Shown here: positions 36,874 to 48,559 of the stretch, piece after piece
Numbering within the stretch: the stretch's first letter is position 1
How the letters are laid out: each line of letters begins with the position of its first letter
Assembly: GCA_911728455.2 (NCBI GenBank)
Contig: OU452222.1
Span: forward strand, 28,596,430 to 28,660,429
Direction of reading: 5' to 3'
Length of the DNA: 64,000 bases
Origin: Marthasterias glacialis
Taxonomy: Eukaryota > Echinodermata > Asteroidea > Forcipulatida > Asteriidae
Program-made: the position numbers and the translations under genes
The notes under the pieces: model-generated
Databases searched by the model: none
What the model saw: the letters and a program-made list of their open reading frames with translations, nothing else
Told to the model about the DNA's origin: nothing

Positions 36874-39800
36874 ATGTCTTCGTCAAATGATAAAGACAGT
36901 TTGTCCTCGTCCGGGAATGCTTCCTCGGTGGAGAGAAGCGAGGAGGGCGAGGGGGGTATGGTACTCAAACGGCAGATCGGTCTGGCGGGCTGCATCGCCT
37001 TCGTAGTCGGTACCGTCATCGGCTCTGGTATCTTCATCTCCCCGAAGGGCGTCCTGGAGAACACCGGCAGCGTGGGCTTGTCCCTCGTAGTCTGGGTTGC
37101 GTGCGGGGTACTGTCAACCATCGGAGCGCTCTGCTACGCCGAGCTGGGGACAACCATACCCGAGTCTGGGGGAGATTTTACGTACATCTTGCAAACATTT
37201 GGTGCCGTGCTTGCTTTCTTGAGAGTCTGGACTCACATCGTCGCTGTTTTCACAGCGAGCTTTGCTGTTCTTGCTATTACCGGAGCAACATATCTCACAG
37301 AGCCGATCTTCGGAGATTGCAATGTCCCTACAGTAGTTATCCAGTTACTCGCAGCTGCACTGTTAGGTAAAACCCAGATACAATGTTTTTTGGAAGCTCA
37401 TTTGAAGTCAATGTCAAATGTTTTTATTCTTTAAATCCCCGACCGCTTCTAAACCAAAGAGTCAGTGGTGTTAACAACTCAGTACATCCATTAGTATGGC
37501 TGGGGACTCCCTGCGGGGCCTGAAAGTAAACTGCTCCGTGCTCCTCCGGCTCCAGTACTGTGGTGAAGGATAAAGTAGATACGCCGAGAAGGCGGGAAAC
37601 TATACATGTATTCCTACCGGAAACCTCTCTGGCGATAGTTTTAATCAAACACTATATTCTTGACAATGCTGCCCACTTTTGGTATACAGTTTAGACGAAA
37701 TAAATGGGTACACTAATGCAGACAAAACATGGTCATCTTGCTTTCCTATTTTTTTTTTCTTTTAAACTAAACTTATACTGAAGGGGGAAAAGGTACTTTT
37801 TTAACATAAAATGAGAATTGGAACTTTAACTGCCACTATGCATACCTGGAACCAGACAGAAAAAATTGGAACAGTAATTTCAAAAATCTCAATCTTGAGA
37901 TAACATTACGTTGTCGTGTGGACTATTTGTTAACTACAAACTGTCAAAAGACAAATCAGTTGTAATTATTTATAATGATGTTGTCTATTACAGGTGCCAT
38001 ATTTTGTCTGAACAGTGTGAGTGTATCTTGGAGTAATCGAGTCCAGATTATTTTCAGTATTGCCAAAGTTACTGGTCTGTTGATTATCATTGTATCGGGC
38101 CTGGTCCTAGTGATCCAAGGTAAGACGTAATAATTATACTACAGAATTAAAACTATCGATGTATGATGGTTAATGTTAATATTAATATTGTATGGTGTGC
38201 GGTAACACATGTACATGAACATGTTAATCTCCACCATGCAAAGTTTCAAATCCTACTCATGTACATGGTGTTACTGCAAACCTTACTAGATTGTATCTCC
38301 ACCATGCAAAGTTTCAAATCCTACTCATGTACATGGTGTTACTACGAATCTTATATTAGGTTGTATCTCCACCATGCAAAGTTTCAAATCCTACTCATGT
38401 ACATGGTGTTACTGCAAACCTTACTAGATTGTATCTCCACTATGCAAAGTTTCAAATCCTACTCATGTACATGGTGTTACTGCAAACCTTACTAGATTGT
38501 ATCTCCACCATGCAAAGTTTCAACTCCTACTCATGTACATGGTGTTACTGCAAACCTTACTAGATTGTATCTCCACCATGCAAAGTTTCAAATCCTACTC
38601 ATGTACATGGTGTTACTGCAAACCTTACTAGATTGTATCTCCACCATGCAAAGTTTCAAATCCTACTCATGTACATTGTGTTACTGCAAACCTTACTAGA
38701 TTGTATCTCCACCATGCAAAGTTTCAAATCCTACTCATGTACATGGTGTTACTGCAAACCTTACTAGATTGTATCTCCACCATTTAAAGTTTCAAATCGT
38801 ACTCATGTACATGGTGTTACTGCAAACCTTACTAGATTGTATTCCCACCATGCAAAGTTTCAAATTCTTATGTACACGGTACACGGTAGTCCCGCAAACC
38901 TTACTAGATTGTATCTCCATCTATAAGCAAAGTTTCAAGTCCTACTTATTAATAACATTAATAATGATCTACGGCCGTCTGGATCCGTATTGAAAATTGG
39001 GAGGAATTGTTTTGAAAATTACGTCACAATTTTAATAGTTATATGAGATTAATTTGTACACGTACAATATTAGCTATAATGGCCTTACAAATAAAGATAA
39101 TTACTTACAGACAGTCTATCCCTTTTTCCTTTTCTTTTGGTGGGACTTTTCAAGCATTGTTTTTTTTCTTCATCGCATTGATGTTCTGGGAAGGAATATG
39201 TGATGCTATATGGGTAATCTTCAGTCCAATAGTTTGGTGTTATATCCGCAAACCCACCCCCCCCCCCAAAAAAAAAAAAAAAAAAAACACACCAAATATA
39301 TTCTTGATTTAAAAAAGACAAGAACAACAACATTTTTCTGAGTATCAGCTGTGTCTGTTTCGTTTGACCTTTTTTTTCTGCGATCAGGAAAATTTGAAAA
39401 CCTTCAGAATGGATTTACGCCAGCGATTGAAGTGTCTTCTGGCAAGCTCCCTCTAGCGTTCTACTCTGGTCTCTTTGCGTACTCGGGATGGTAAGACGGT
39501 AAGGTGCTTTAAGCACAAACTATTGCTCAAGAATATTCTGCTAAGTAAAAATGGGCCGGATACCAGTCACAAATGTCACATGTGAAATGGTATTTTGGAT
39601 GGTAACCTTATTCTGGTAAGAATATTTTTTGTTGTGCTTAGCTACTTTTTTCGCAGCTCTATACGTTGGGCCCTGACGTATATAGGTTAATTTAATTATT
39701 CTACCCTTTATTTGCCGTGTTTATTATTTTTCTTGTCTATGTAACTATTTGCATATATGTTTAATTTCGAAAAGAGTAGCATGAAATAAATGTTTATTTG

Positions 39801-42800
39801 AATAAAAAACGGCAACAACAACAACAACATTGTTGAGAAAACGTTTCCTTCAATCATCTTTTGAGCTGTTAACAAACGACCTTTGAACCTACTCAGTTTG
39901 AACTCAACGTTCATTTGCATTGACGAGTGAGTAAAGGTGAAGGGAAATGAAAATAATGCTAAATATTCGCCTTTTTAAGCTGGTAATTTGAAGAAAAGTC
40001 TTGCCCAAACCCAACCGACAAGATCCCCCGGGTTCGGTTTGCGTCTGGTTAGAGTTCTCTCATAATCACGCCTGTAATATATGTAACTTTTTTTTTAATT
40101 TGTTTATTTGTTTATTTGTTTAATGTTTTTTTATTATATATTTTTTATTATTTATTTTTTTATTATATTTATATATTTATTTTTTTATTTATTTTTTACT
40201 TTTTTTGGGGGGGGTGTCTTTTTTTGTACAGGCAATTTTTACCGACTTTCACAGAGGAAATCGAAAATCCATCAAGGTAAGTAGAACAATATTAACACAG
40301 GAAGTCCTTGGTGTTGAGATTAAATGGACCAAGTGGATCTTTTCTAGAGAAATTACCAGCAACATCTTGTTTACATTTTGTGAAAGACACACTCGATATC
40401 ACAATCTAATCTACCATTCTAGATAATCATATTAAATCAACAATTATTGATTAAGTTGAAGGTATAATGCAGCATTAGTATATTCATCTAAACATTTTTT
40501 TGTTAGTATCGGTCTGAAAGCTTACTGATGACGAAGTTCATACCAGTACAAATCTTTTATAACAATATTTCTCTCTGAAATACTGTCAAAGTCGAGAAAA
40601 TAAAAAAGGCCAAATTTTAATTTCGTTTGTAATAATCGAAATTAAGAATAATGCGTTTACATGCTGAAAAGTGGGGAACGATTTTTCACTATTTCCTCTC
40701 GACTTGGACGACAACGGATTGAGCCCAAATTTTCACAGGTTTGTTTTTAATGTATATATTGAATCACATAAATGTGTTACACTGCGCCATCAGCTTTACC
40801 AATCCTATATTTTACCTTTTCTAATCCTATATTACCTTTACCAATACAATTTTACCTTTACTTATCCTTTATTTTACCCATTATATTTTGAATAAAACAC
40901 ATCTACAGCGATTGTTATAATTTAATTCAAAAGCAGAGCATTAACAGACACTTAAGCAACAATAACAGCAACCTGCGGTTCAATGTCAAATATATTATTT
41001 TGGATCGATTATCGATCTGTTCTTTTTTTTATTTATTTAAAATCAGAAATATTCCATTAGGAATCACTTTATCGATGACTCTAATTACTGGTGTGTACAT
41101 TCTTGTGAATCTCGCTTACTACGTGGAACTCACACCAATTGAAATCATCTCTTCGGATGCCGTTGCCTTGGTGAATATCATTCCATTTTTTTTCTCAAAA
41201 TGTTGGCATATTATATCCTTCCTTTTTATTAAATTATAGATTCTGTTGAACCGTTTCTGGGGCGCCACATTGAATAAGATCCCTATATCAACCGATGCTA
41301 AAGTGGTATGAGGAAAGGGGGCACCACATCTCAACACTTGTCCAGTTGTTCCTTCAGTTTATGTGGATATTATGACACAAAGTTGTAAAACTTTCCATAT
41401 GACCAGTTTAGTATCTTGCCTGCCAGACAGGCTCTGGAAGGTCACTCTTTTTGTAAACAAAGGTTACATTAGTTTATAAGTGTACACTTGTAATAAAAAA
41501 AAAACATAAAACGGTGTTTTTATAAATAGACTTTTGGTGAGCGCGTCCTCGGATCCTGGTCCGTAATCATCTCTATAGCTGTTGCATTGTCATGCATTGG
41601 CTCAATCAACGGCTCCATCTTCAGTTTTGCAAGGTATTGGTTTTTGCAAAATAAGTTCTATAATAAACTTTTACTTTCTTAGAAGACGTTTTGTTTACGA
41701 AACCCTTACTTGACTCCTTGGGAAATCGGACTTAAAAATGTACGGGATATTTTTTTTTATGTGTTTTTGTTTTCTGTTAACATTTCATTTAACGAGGAAT
41801 TATTTTAAAAAAATGTTTCAGCTGTTGGCTTTTAATATGTTGCTGTGACGAAACTTTATAGTTTTGATGGCTACATAGAAAATTCGTTACATTTAATTAT
41901 ATTGGAATAGTACAAATTTATTGTCTGTTTTTACTCATTTATTTTATTTATTTTTGCTTGTTTATTCATTATTTATTTATTTATTTATATTGTCTTGTTT
42001 TACCAGGTTAACCCCGTCAACTATCCAAGAACTGTACAGCCTATGGTCTGTTAACGTGTGTTTCAGCCATAAGAACTATTAGAGGGAGCACTCGCTATGT
42101 CACACGCGGAACTCCGCTGACCCACCATGGGCGAAAATCCCTATGGGTCAATTGCATACGAATGTCCACTTAAAAAATGTTTGCTGTGTAAACTGATGAG
42201 TGACCAGTGTAATATGATTGGTCATAGTCATTTTCTCAATGGTCCAAAATGCTTTTTGTCGGGCCGTGTCGCATGATGGTTTTGTAAACGCCCTCTAGTT
42301 CTTTTATATAACTCTGTAGTGATTGCATAACTTTTTGCATTTATCAAACATTTGAATCGTCAAGAATCATTGTTTCTATTTTTTTTTTTTTTTTTTTACT
42401 GTTTGTCAGATTTCCTAAAGAATTTTGTTGGTGGCTTCCCGGGTCGACTGTATGCCTCAGATTCTAGGAATGATTCACGTTCATAACAAGACGCCTCTTC
42501 CGGCAGCAATTGTTACGGTAATAAAACAATTACCTATTTGCTCGTTTGGTTGGTTGCTATTCGTCTGTTGGGGTGTTGGGTGTTTGCTGGGGTGTTTGTT
42601 TGTTTGTCTGCTTGTTGAAGTGTTGGGGTGTCGGGGTGTCGGGAGTGTTTGTTGGCCTGCTTTTTGTTTGTGGATGTATGTTTGTTTGTTGAGGTGTTTT
42701 TTTTTTTTTTGGGGGGGGGTAGTTTTTCTGTAACTAATCAAAAAGAAGAAGTAAATAACAAAACATTCTAAACACTTGGAGCCTTCCAGCGCTTCTGATT

Positions 42801-44153
42801 GGCTCCCACTGCTTTGGGACACGTTGGCCGACAGTTACGAAAATAAAAGCCGAATGGAACCGATTTCGGGGGGAAAAAACTAAGCCGAAATTAATTTAAA
42901 GTTCACACCATCGTCTCGTTTTTCAGTTCCCCATTGTCATTGTCATGCTGATTTCACCAGATGTCAACGCGCTCATCAATTACATGAGTTTCGCAAGATG
43001 GTTGCTAGTCTCCATCGCAGTCGCTGTTTTACCTTATTGGAGATGGAAGTACCCTGATATAGAGCGACCTTTTAAGGTAGGCCCCCTATAACACGAACTC
43101 ATCCTTGAGGTACAGACCAGCCCGTACTAAACATATACGTATACCAGTGCCTGTTTAAAATTTTGCGGATGATTTAATTCGTTATTCAATAAAAGTATGA
43201 AATATAAATGTAATATTTGAAATGGGAATAGAGTTTTAATTTTAGTTTTGCCTGGCACTAAGTCCTGTGGAAAGACATTGGGTTTGAACCGAGTCCGCGA
43301 CCATCAGTATTCTTGTTATCAAAATGCCCAACAGGAATCCATCAGCAGTTCTTATATTACTATTACTCGTTCTTGTATTACTGGTCCAGCGATTTGGTTA
43401 CAACTATTTGATCGAAATAAATCAATATGAACGCAGTTGCAAGCATATGAATAGGGCGTTTCTGAATCCAGCGACTTCGGCTACGGCGATGCCAGTTGGC
43501 TAAGAAGGACTTTCCAGCGACCCGGCCAAAGCCACAACCAAAGTCGTTTTATTCCGACACCAGCTTCTGAACACTAATTTCATTTATTTATTGATTGTTT
43601 CTGTTAACACAGATTCCGATTATTCTACCATTCGTCTTTATCCTGTGTGCTTTGTTTGTGGTAGCTGTCTCTATCTACTCCTCACCAGTTGACTGCGGCA
43701 TAGGAGCTCTGATTGCGCTCTCAGGGGTACCAGTCTACTTTGTCTTCGTCCGCTGGCAGAACAAACCCGTTTGGTTCACGCAGACATTCGGTAACAACAT
43801 TAAACCTTTTGCAGTTGCACTCTAGTTTAGCAAAAAAGTTTAAAAAAAACGTTATTATCTTTGGGGGGTAAGTTCTGCTGGCCTATTCCTCGGAGTGTGG
43901 ATCCGAATCCCAGTCGTGACACTGTGTCCTTGAGCAAGACGCTTAACCATATATTGCTTCTCTTCACCCAGGTGTAAAAATGGGCCCTGCGGGGTCGGAG
44001 ACTGTATTATGTTGAACTAACCCCATGGCGCTAATATAAGGAGCTTTGGGGTTGTATGCTTTGACTCGTTTTTATGATTCTTCCGCAGATTCAATGACGT
44101 GTTTCCTGCAACGATTTCTTATTGTGGCTCCAGAAGACAAGAAAATAAAGTAG
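36874..44153 (+). CDS. SLC7A11-like: Transporter D: xCT-like SLC7 light chain, 494 aa, 10 exons
   Basis: Exons: 36874-37366, 37994-38119, 39388-39490, 40232-40276, 41047-41170, 41530-41633, 42421-42517, 42927-43076, 43613-43790, 44089-44153 (1485 nt). Phases match genes A-C exactly. A Ser-rich acidic N-terminus of about 30 residues precedes the transporter core. F126 stands where xCT has R135, while K189 and R388 match xCT K198 and R396; C149 matches the heavy-chain disulfide cysteine. The usual KSGG of TM3 is ESGG here, and the post-TM8 loop is SRVDCMP rather than SREG. Genes C and D share IFGDC and related residues, so they seem to form one subgroup and A/B another. Exon 1 is 98% identical to gene B over 181 bp (36971-37151). 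Intron 2 holds eleven copies of a 68-bp minisatellite. Candidate TATA box at 36503 and poly(A) signal at 44210. Confidence 0.93.
38225..38960 (+). repeat. 68-bp minisatellite, about 11 copies (intron 2 of gene D)
   Basis: Units start at CATGCAAAGTTTCAAATCC (38235, 38303, 38373, 38441, 38509, 38577, 38645, 38713, 38781, 38849) and contain TCATGTACATGGTGTTACTG and ACCTTACTAGATTGTATCTC. The period is 68 bp (70 once). Since 68 is not a multiple of three, no frame is kept. Internal copies are nearly identical; the last two are worn. The same unit recurs at 60890-61265. Confidence 0.95.
40085..40200 (+). repeat. T-rich (TTTATT)n low-complexity tract
   Basis: TTTATT/TTTGTT repeats and T-runs just upstream of exon 4 of gene D. 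The tract may double as a long polypyrimidine region for the acceptor at 40231. Confidence 0.75.
40500..40880 (+). repeat. Dispersed 300-380 bp repeat, copy 2 (intron 4 of gene D)
   Basis: Same family as 31088-31390. It retains CTGAAATACTGTCAAAGTCGAG, GTAATAATCGAAA, ACAACGGATTGAGCCCAAATTTTCAC and a closing series of ccaatcctatattttacc repeats. Confidence 0.65.
41338..41480 (+). repeat. Dispersed repeat shared with avidin intron 1, copy 1 (intron 5 of gene D)
   Basis: Matches 49790-49945: TTTATGTGGAxATTATGACAC, CCATATGACCAGT, TATCTTGCCTGCC, GGTCACTCTTTTTGTAAAC. Both copies are non-coding and in the same orientation. Confidence 0.65.
43875..44062 (+). mobile_element. tRNA-derived SINE-like repeat, family 2, copy 2 (intron 9 of gene D)
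   Basis: Contains a B-box-like GGATCCGAATCCCAG and then GTGTCCTTGAGCAAGACGC, TTCACCCAGGTGTAAAAATG and GGGGTTGTATGCT, shared with 26870-27035. Confidence 0.6.
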
Positions 44154-44209
44154 CACAGAATGGAACATGTAAGAACTTGTCTGCGTGAGGAGAGATGTAG
44201 ACTTTGTAG

Positions 44210-44215
44210 AATAAA
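44210..44215 (+). terminator. Candidate poly(A) signal of transporter D
   Basis: AATAAA 57 bp after the stop of gene D; another AATAAA at 44304-44309. Confidence 0.35.
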
Positions 44216-45251
44216 CCAAAGACATTGCGTGCATAGGCTGTGCAAATCTCTTGAGTATCGAAAACGAGAAAACAAGACGAGAGAAGACTAAATTCTTTTA
44301 TTAAATAAAATCTTCTACCCATGGATGATGTCACCAGTACTGTTCTGAACAGTCTGTTTGTAAACAAATGCAAATGTTGTGTACTCTGCCCAAAATGCGG
44401 TCAAAAAACTCAAAAGTTCCAAGACCCCTGTTGAGACCTCGCCAATTAGCATGGACAATGTCAAATTATCCTGAGTTGATTTCTTTGACTCAACAAAACT
44501 CGTCAATGACCACACTCTAGGAATTACCAGAGCAATTGTATAAACAATCTTTAAGACAAGGGCTATGTCACTCCTGGCTGAAATCAATCATGTCTTCCAC
44601 GGCTTCAAGATGACTTGAATTTGATTTATTACTGGGCTACAGAGTCTAGATCTTACGGTAGTGTAGTGCCGCCACATTTTTTTTTTAAATTTATTGTAAG
44701 ATTGTTATGAGCTTGGGCACATTGAATGGAATGTGGCGCAATATATATCAATAAATTATTATTATTATCATTAAAAATATAACTTCCTTTGAGTGTCACG
44801 TCACTCCACTGTAGACCACGCCCACTTCACACAGACTGGCTCAAGCGATTACCAGAAGCCCATAGGAATTGCACTGAGCCAGTTTTTCTTTGACGATTAA
44901 TGTAAGAAAAGTTTAGTACTTAGATTTGGCTTTTACGGACGTTCTTTAAAGACTCCAGGTGCTTGGTGAAAATTACAGCCAGCTTTGGAGCCGGAGGTAG
45001 CGAAAACTTAGTTCGTGTTACGCACTGACTTGCCAAACAGGTTCCCAAGTTCCCAAGTTCGTTTTGTCATCAGTGGCACTACCTCTTCAAAAAGCAACAG
45101 TCATAGGCCTAAAAAGCAGATAAATAGGCACTCGCAACGAACGTAGTGACTTCATTGTAAAAAAAAACAAAGCGATGATGACTTCATAACAGAGTATAGT
45201 TGAGTTCCAAAAAGGTCAAAGTTTGGCATGAGGCAAAAAGCACACAACTCA

Positions 45252-45571
45252 TGGAGTGCTCTTAATCTGATCCTTATTTTGTGTCGCTTTCACATTTATA
45301 AGATAAAAATGAACGATGAAAGGACATCCCTTGCACTTTTGAAAACTGACTTAAAACGTCACTACACCATGGAAAAGTATATCTCTACCACAAATGGTTT
45401 TCTAGAATTTCATACCAAATGGGAGTCCTTAAAAAATACTGTTTCAAGGCTAATTCGGTATTTCATAAATGATTTTATAGACCAAGTTTTTCTTTTTACT
45501 GCCATGGTTTCTTAAGTTTTTTTTATTTAAGTTGAGAAGTTGATTGAATAAAAATATTTCCTCCGGAGAAA
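45252..45571 (+). mobile_element. 5'-truncated L1-type LINE with 17-bp target duplication
   Basis: AAAAAGCACACAACTCA occurs at 45235-45251 and again at 45572-45588, bounding a 320-bp insert that ends in a run of A preceded by AATAAA (45547). The insert reads open for its first two-thirds. The peptide (LILILCRFHIYKIK, SLALLKTDLKRHY, EFHTKWESL) resembles the extreme C-terminus of L1-like ORF2 proteins. These are the hallmarks of target-primed reverse transcription. Only the last part of the ORF and the 3' UTR are present, so the copy is dead. Confidence 0.75.
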
Positions 45572-46319
45572 AAAAAGCACACAACTCAATACAAAAGAAA
45601 GGTTTTGTCATCGATAGGGATTCTTACATTTGAAAACCTTCATGAAGAGGGCTCGAGGCGCCATTGAAACCATACCGGGATATTGTTTAATAAAAACGAA
45701 TGTATGTTTTGATTTAACAAAAAAGTAACAAATATCGTTTACACAGGAGACTGATTACCCGATAAATAATCTGGTGTGTTATTATTATTATTATTTTTAA
45801 AAATTGGTGTGTTTGCTTTAAAGATTTGTCACTTGAGGTTCAGGCTAAGTTTATGAGTGCGTACGAAAGAGCGTGAACTGAATGACAAAAATACTTATCA
45901 TCCGATATGAATAGTCTTGATAGAGAACATTACTTGTGATCGAATCACCATCAGCCGCTGCGGGCGTTATCTCATTCGTTCACGGGTGCGCTACATTAGA
46001 TAGAAAAATCATGCGCCAAGCCTCACGAAAAAAATGGAAACTCGCAACTTTTTATGCTAAAGCAAAGATTTGAAGGGTATGGTTTTTATGGATTGTTGGA
46101 AAAATGGTCCAATATTGAGCCCCTTAAGTTGTTGATACTCAACCTAGGGCATTGTGGGAACACATGAAAATTGCTCATTTTTTTTGCTGATAAGCGTAAG
46201 GCCCTTTTTTCCAAGATGGAGTCTGGCCAGCGTTTACTCATACAAGGGAGTTTTCATTTTGGATGAGAATAACTCAACATTTCAAAGGCTAACCTACTAA
46301 AATCGAAAAGAAAAATACG

Positions 46320-47224
46320 TGTAGTAATTTTTAATTGTATTTTATTGTATTTTATTTTATTCCAACCTGGAACAAACCCCGTAACCCTGGGGAGGGTAAC
46401 AACAAAGAATATACAGTCAATAGTGTGAGTCGTGTTTGGGAAGAAAGGAATGTTAACATAGAACAAACTAGTTAACTAAGTCTGGTCATACATTTTGGTT
46501 TTCTTTTAGCACAGTAAATAAAAATATATACTTAGCAACGCAATTAATAATAGCTTCATCAGAATGGTCCATCAAAAAATTAAATCTATCTTCTCTAGAT
46601 AATAAATCAAAACGATTATTTTCACCAAGAATATTTTCTAACATAGTATTTCTAAGGTCATTATATAGCGGGCAATCTAACAAGAAATGAATTTCATTCT
46701 CGACATCAAGGCAGCAGAGTGTGGGCAGATTCTCTGGCTTGAATCTAAACCAATGTATCTTCCTATTTCAATAAGAAGCTTGTGTGAATTAAGAGCATCG
46801 GAATCGGGCCAATGAGTGGCGATAAGAGGGTTTTCCTAACACAATGTAAATACAACTCAAATTCAAAAGTATTCTTAAATGTACGATACGTCCTAAGCTT
46901 ATTTTTGTGATTAGGATTTATTCTAGAGTCGTTTTGTAATCTACTCAACCAGTTTGAGATGAACACATTACGTAATTGCTGGACAAATGAATTAAGAACA
47001 TTCCTTTGATTGGAAGGCCCAGAAATGTTACATGGCACATGCCAAAAAATTGAATCAAAGTATTCACTGAGCCTAAGAAATAAGGACGATTTTCGCTTAA
47101 GACCCATGCTTTGATCCTCCATGCTTTGATTTCCCTTTAATATGTAGCTGTTAACCTTGGTTGACACTGAGTTTGATAGTGTGGTGCACCCTATGACAAG
47201 AAACCACATGATAACCTCTGGCAC
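46320..47224 (-). pseudogene. Decayed LINE: 3' end of a reverse-transcriptase ORF
   Basis: On the minus strand, pieces in different frames align in the order expected for the C-terminal part of a non-LTR retrotransposon ORF2: SRINPNHKNKLRTYRTFKNT, then IGRYIGW, then ENEIHFLLDCPLYNDLRN. The last is the common 'CPLY' ending seen after the RT domain. At least one frameshift lies near 46690-46790. A 3' UTR runs to an A-rich end with AATAAAATAAAATAC near 46330-46365. No RT catalytic motif remains. Confidence 0.6.
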
Positions 47225-47897
47225 AGAGACTAGTATATTGGAATATTATCTTACGAGTGTAAACACAAGTACCCGTTGGTCTTTTGTAGAAAAACAATCT
47301 GTCATCACAATTTATGACACGTTGGTATGTCTTGTAACCCGTGCGTCTTGAACCGCTGCCAAGAATGTGGCTCGGGACGGGAAGTTGTGCCAGAGGATGG
47401 TGTTTCCGAAACGGGGTTGAGACTAACAGTTTGGGTCACCAGTCACAAATCTGGTGTTAGATGCACGAGGCAGCGAGCGTCTTTAAAGCCTGAACCTTGG
47501 GTTTGACACGGTTTCGACAAGGCCAAACAAGTTTTACATACAATAGCGGGGTTATCTATATCTAAACTTTGACCTTTGCTAAGTTTTTGTTTATTAAGAG
47601 CTTGCACAAACTGAACTGACACATAAGCTTGGGGGTCCTGTCTCTACAGCTACAAGATATACAATATTCTCAAAGCGACCAAACTGAATCTTATTATTGG
47701 TGAGCAGCTGCGGCTAAGTGTTCTGCATAGTCTGACGAGTACACGTTGAGAAATCATGGGTAAGTATAAAAGTTATTTACGTAAGCTGATGAAGTTGTAG
47801 TGAGAGGAGAAAATAAATAGCATAACTTAGTGAAAGTCAATCAAGTTTACAGTCAGGGACGTCGTAGCAAGGGAATTTTCGTTGTGAGGGTGTGGGG

Positions 47898-47980
47898 TAG
47901 CCCCACTAGTGTGGCAAGGATTTTTGACATCGGTTGAATCCTTACCGATGTCAAAAATCCTTGCCACACTAGTGGGGCTA
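47898..47980. repeat. Perfect 37-bp inverted repeat (hairpin), 9-nt loop, flanked by 9-bp direct repeats
   Basis: The arms at 47898-47934 and 47944-47980 are exact reverse complements; the left arm starts TAGCCCCACTAGTGTGGCAA. The spacer is TGAATCCTT. GGTGTGGGG lies directly outside both arms (47889-47897 and 47981-47989). It may be a tiny foldback element with target duplication or a template-switch product. No ORF. Confidence 0.9.
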
Positions 47981-48559
47981 GGTGTGGGGAAGCCTGTGGC
48001 TCAATCATGCAGACACTTTCATTGGGGGTGGTGAGCGGGGACAAAGACACAGATTGACTGGGGGAGGGGGGGGGGCTAGGTGATGTATATCGAACTGTTC
48101 ATTTTTATGTGCTTTTTCGACCCCATGGGGGTAAGAGAGGGCAAGGGGTGGCAAGGGTTCTGAGCGGGGGAAGGGTGTTACGCCACTGCACTTTACTGAC
48201 TTGCCGACTACCAAAATATTCTCCACTATTTCAAGAAGGACTATAAACTTGCCCAGCATGCAGCCCCTTGTTTTATTATTCGACAGTCATGCCAGAGGCA
48301 ACAACCTTTGTTTGCAAATGAGTGCGCTTAAAAGTAAATAAAGTTTGTTTGTTCCTTTATTTATACTTAGTTATTTATTTATTTGATTTACCTGAGGTGA
48401 GACAAATCATTGCAAATGCTGGTTTTGTGTTGAACAGTTATATTTACAATAAAATTACTGATGGAGTCTGGATGCCCTTGTTATACTTGATTCAGTGCTT
48501 TATTTTGGCTCAAAATGTTGACTGAGAATTAATGAGGGGTATTCCACCTCCTCTACCCC

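Noticed and set aside
38225-38960. CRISPR array
   Set aside because: The whole 68-bp unit repeats with no unique spacers, in an animal intron; it is a minisatellite.
42425-42733. 102-codon Cys/Leu-rich frame
   Set aside because: Begins in exon 7 of transporter D and runs through the donor into a (TTTG)-like intron repeat; the proper frame splices at 42517.
46763-47224. 153-codon minus-strand frame as a host gene
   Set aside because: Contents and the neighbouring frame (46486-46683) fit a frameshifted LINE 3' end.
47898-47980. microRNA precursor
   Set aside because: Perfect pairing over 37 bp with a 9-nt loop and flanking direct repeats is unlike typical animal miRNA hairpins, which have mismatches and bulges; a foldback insertion fits better.
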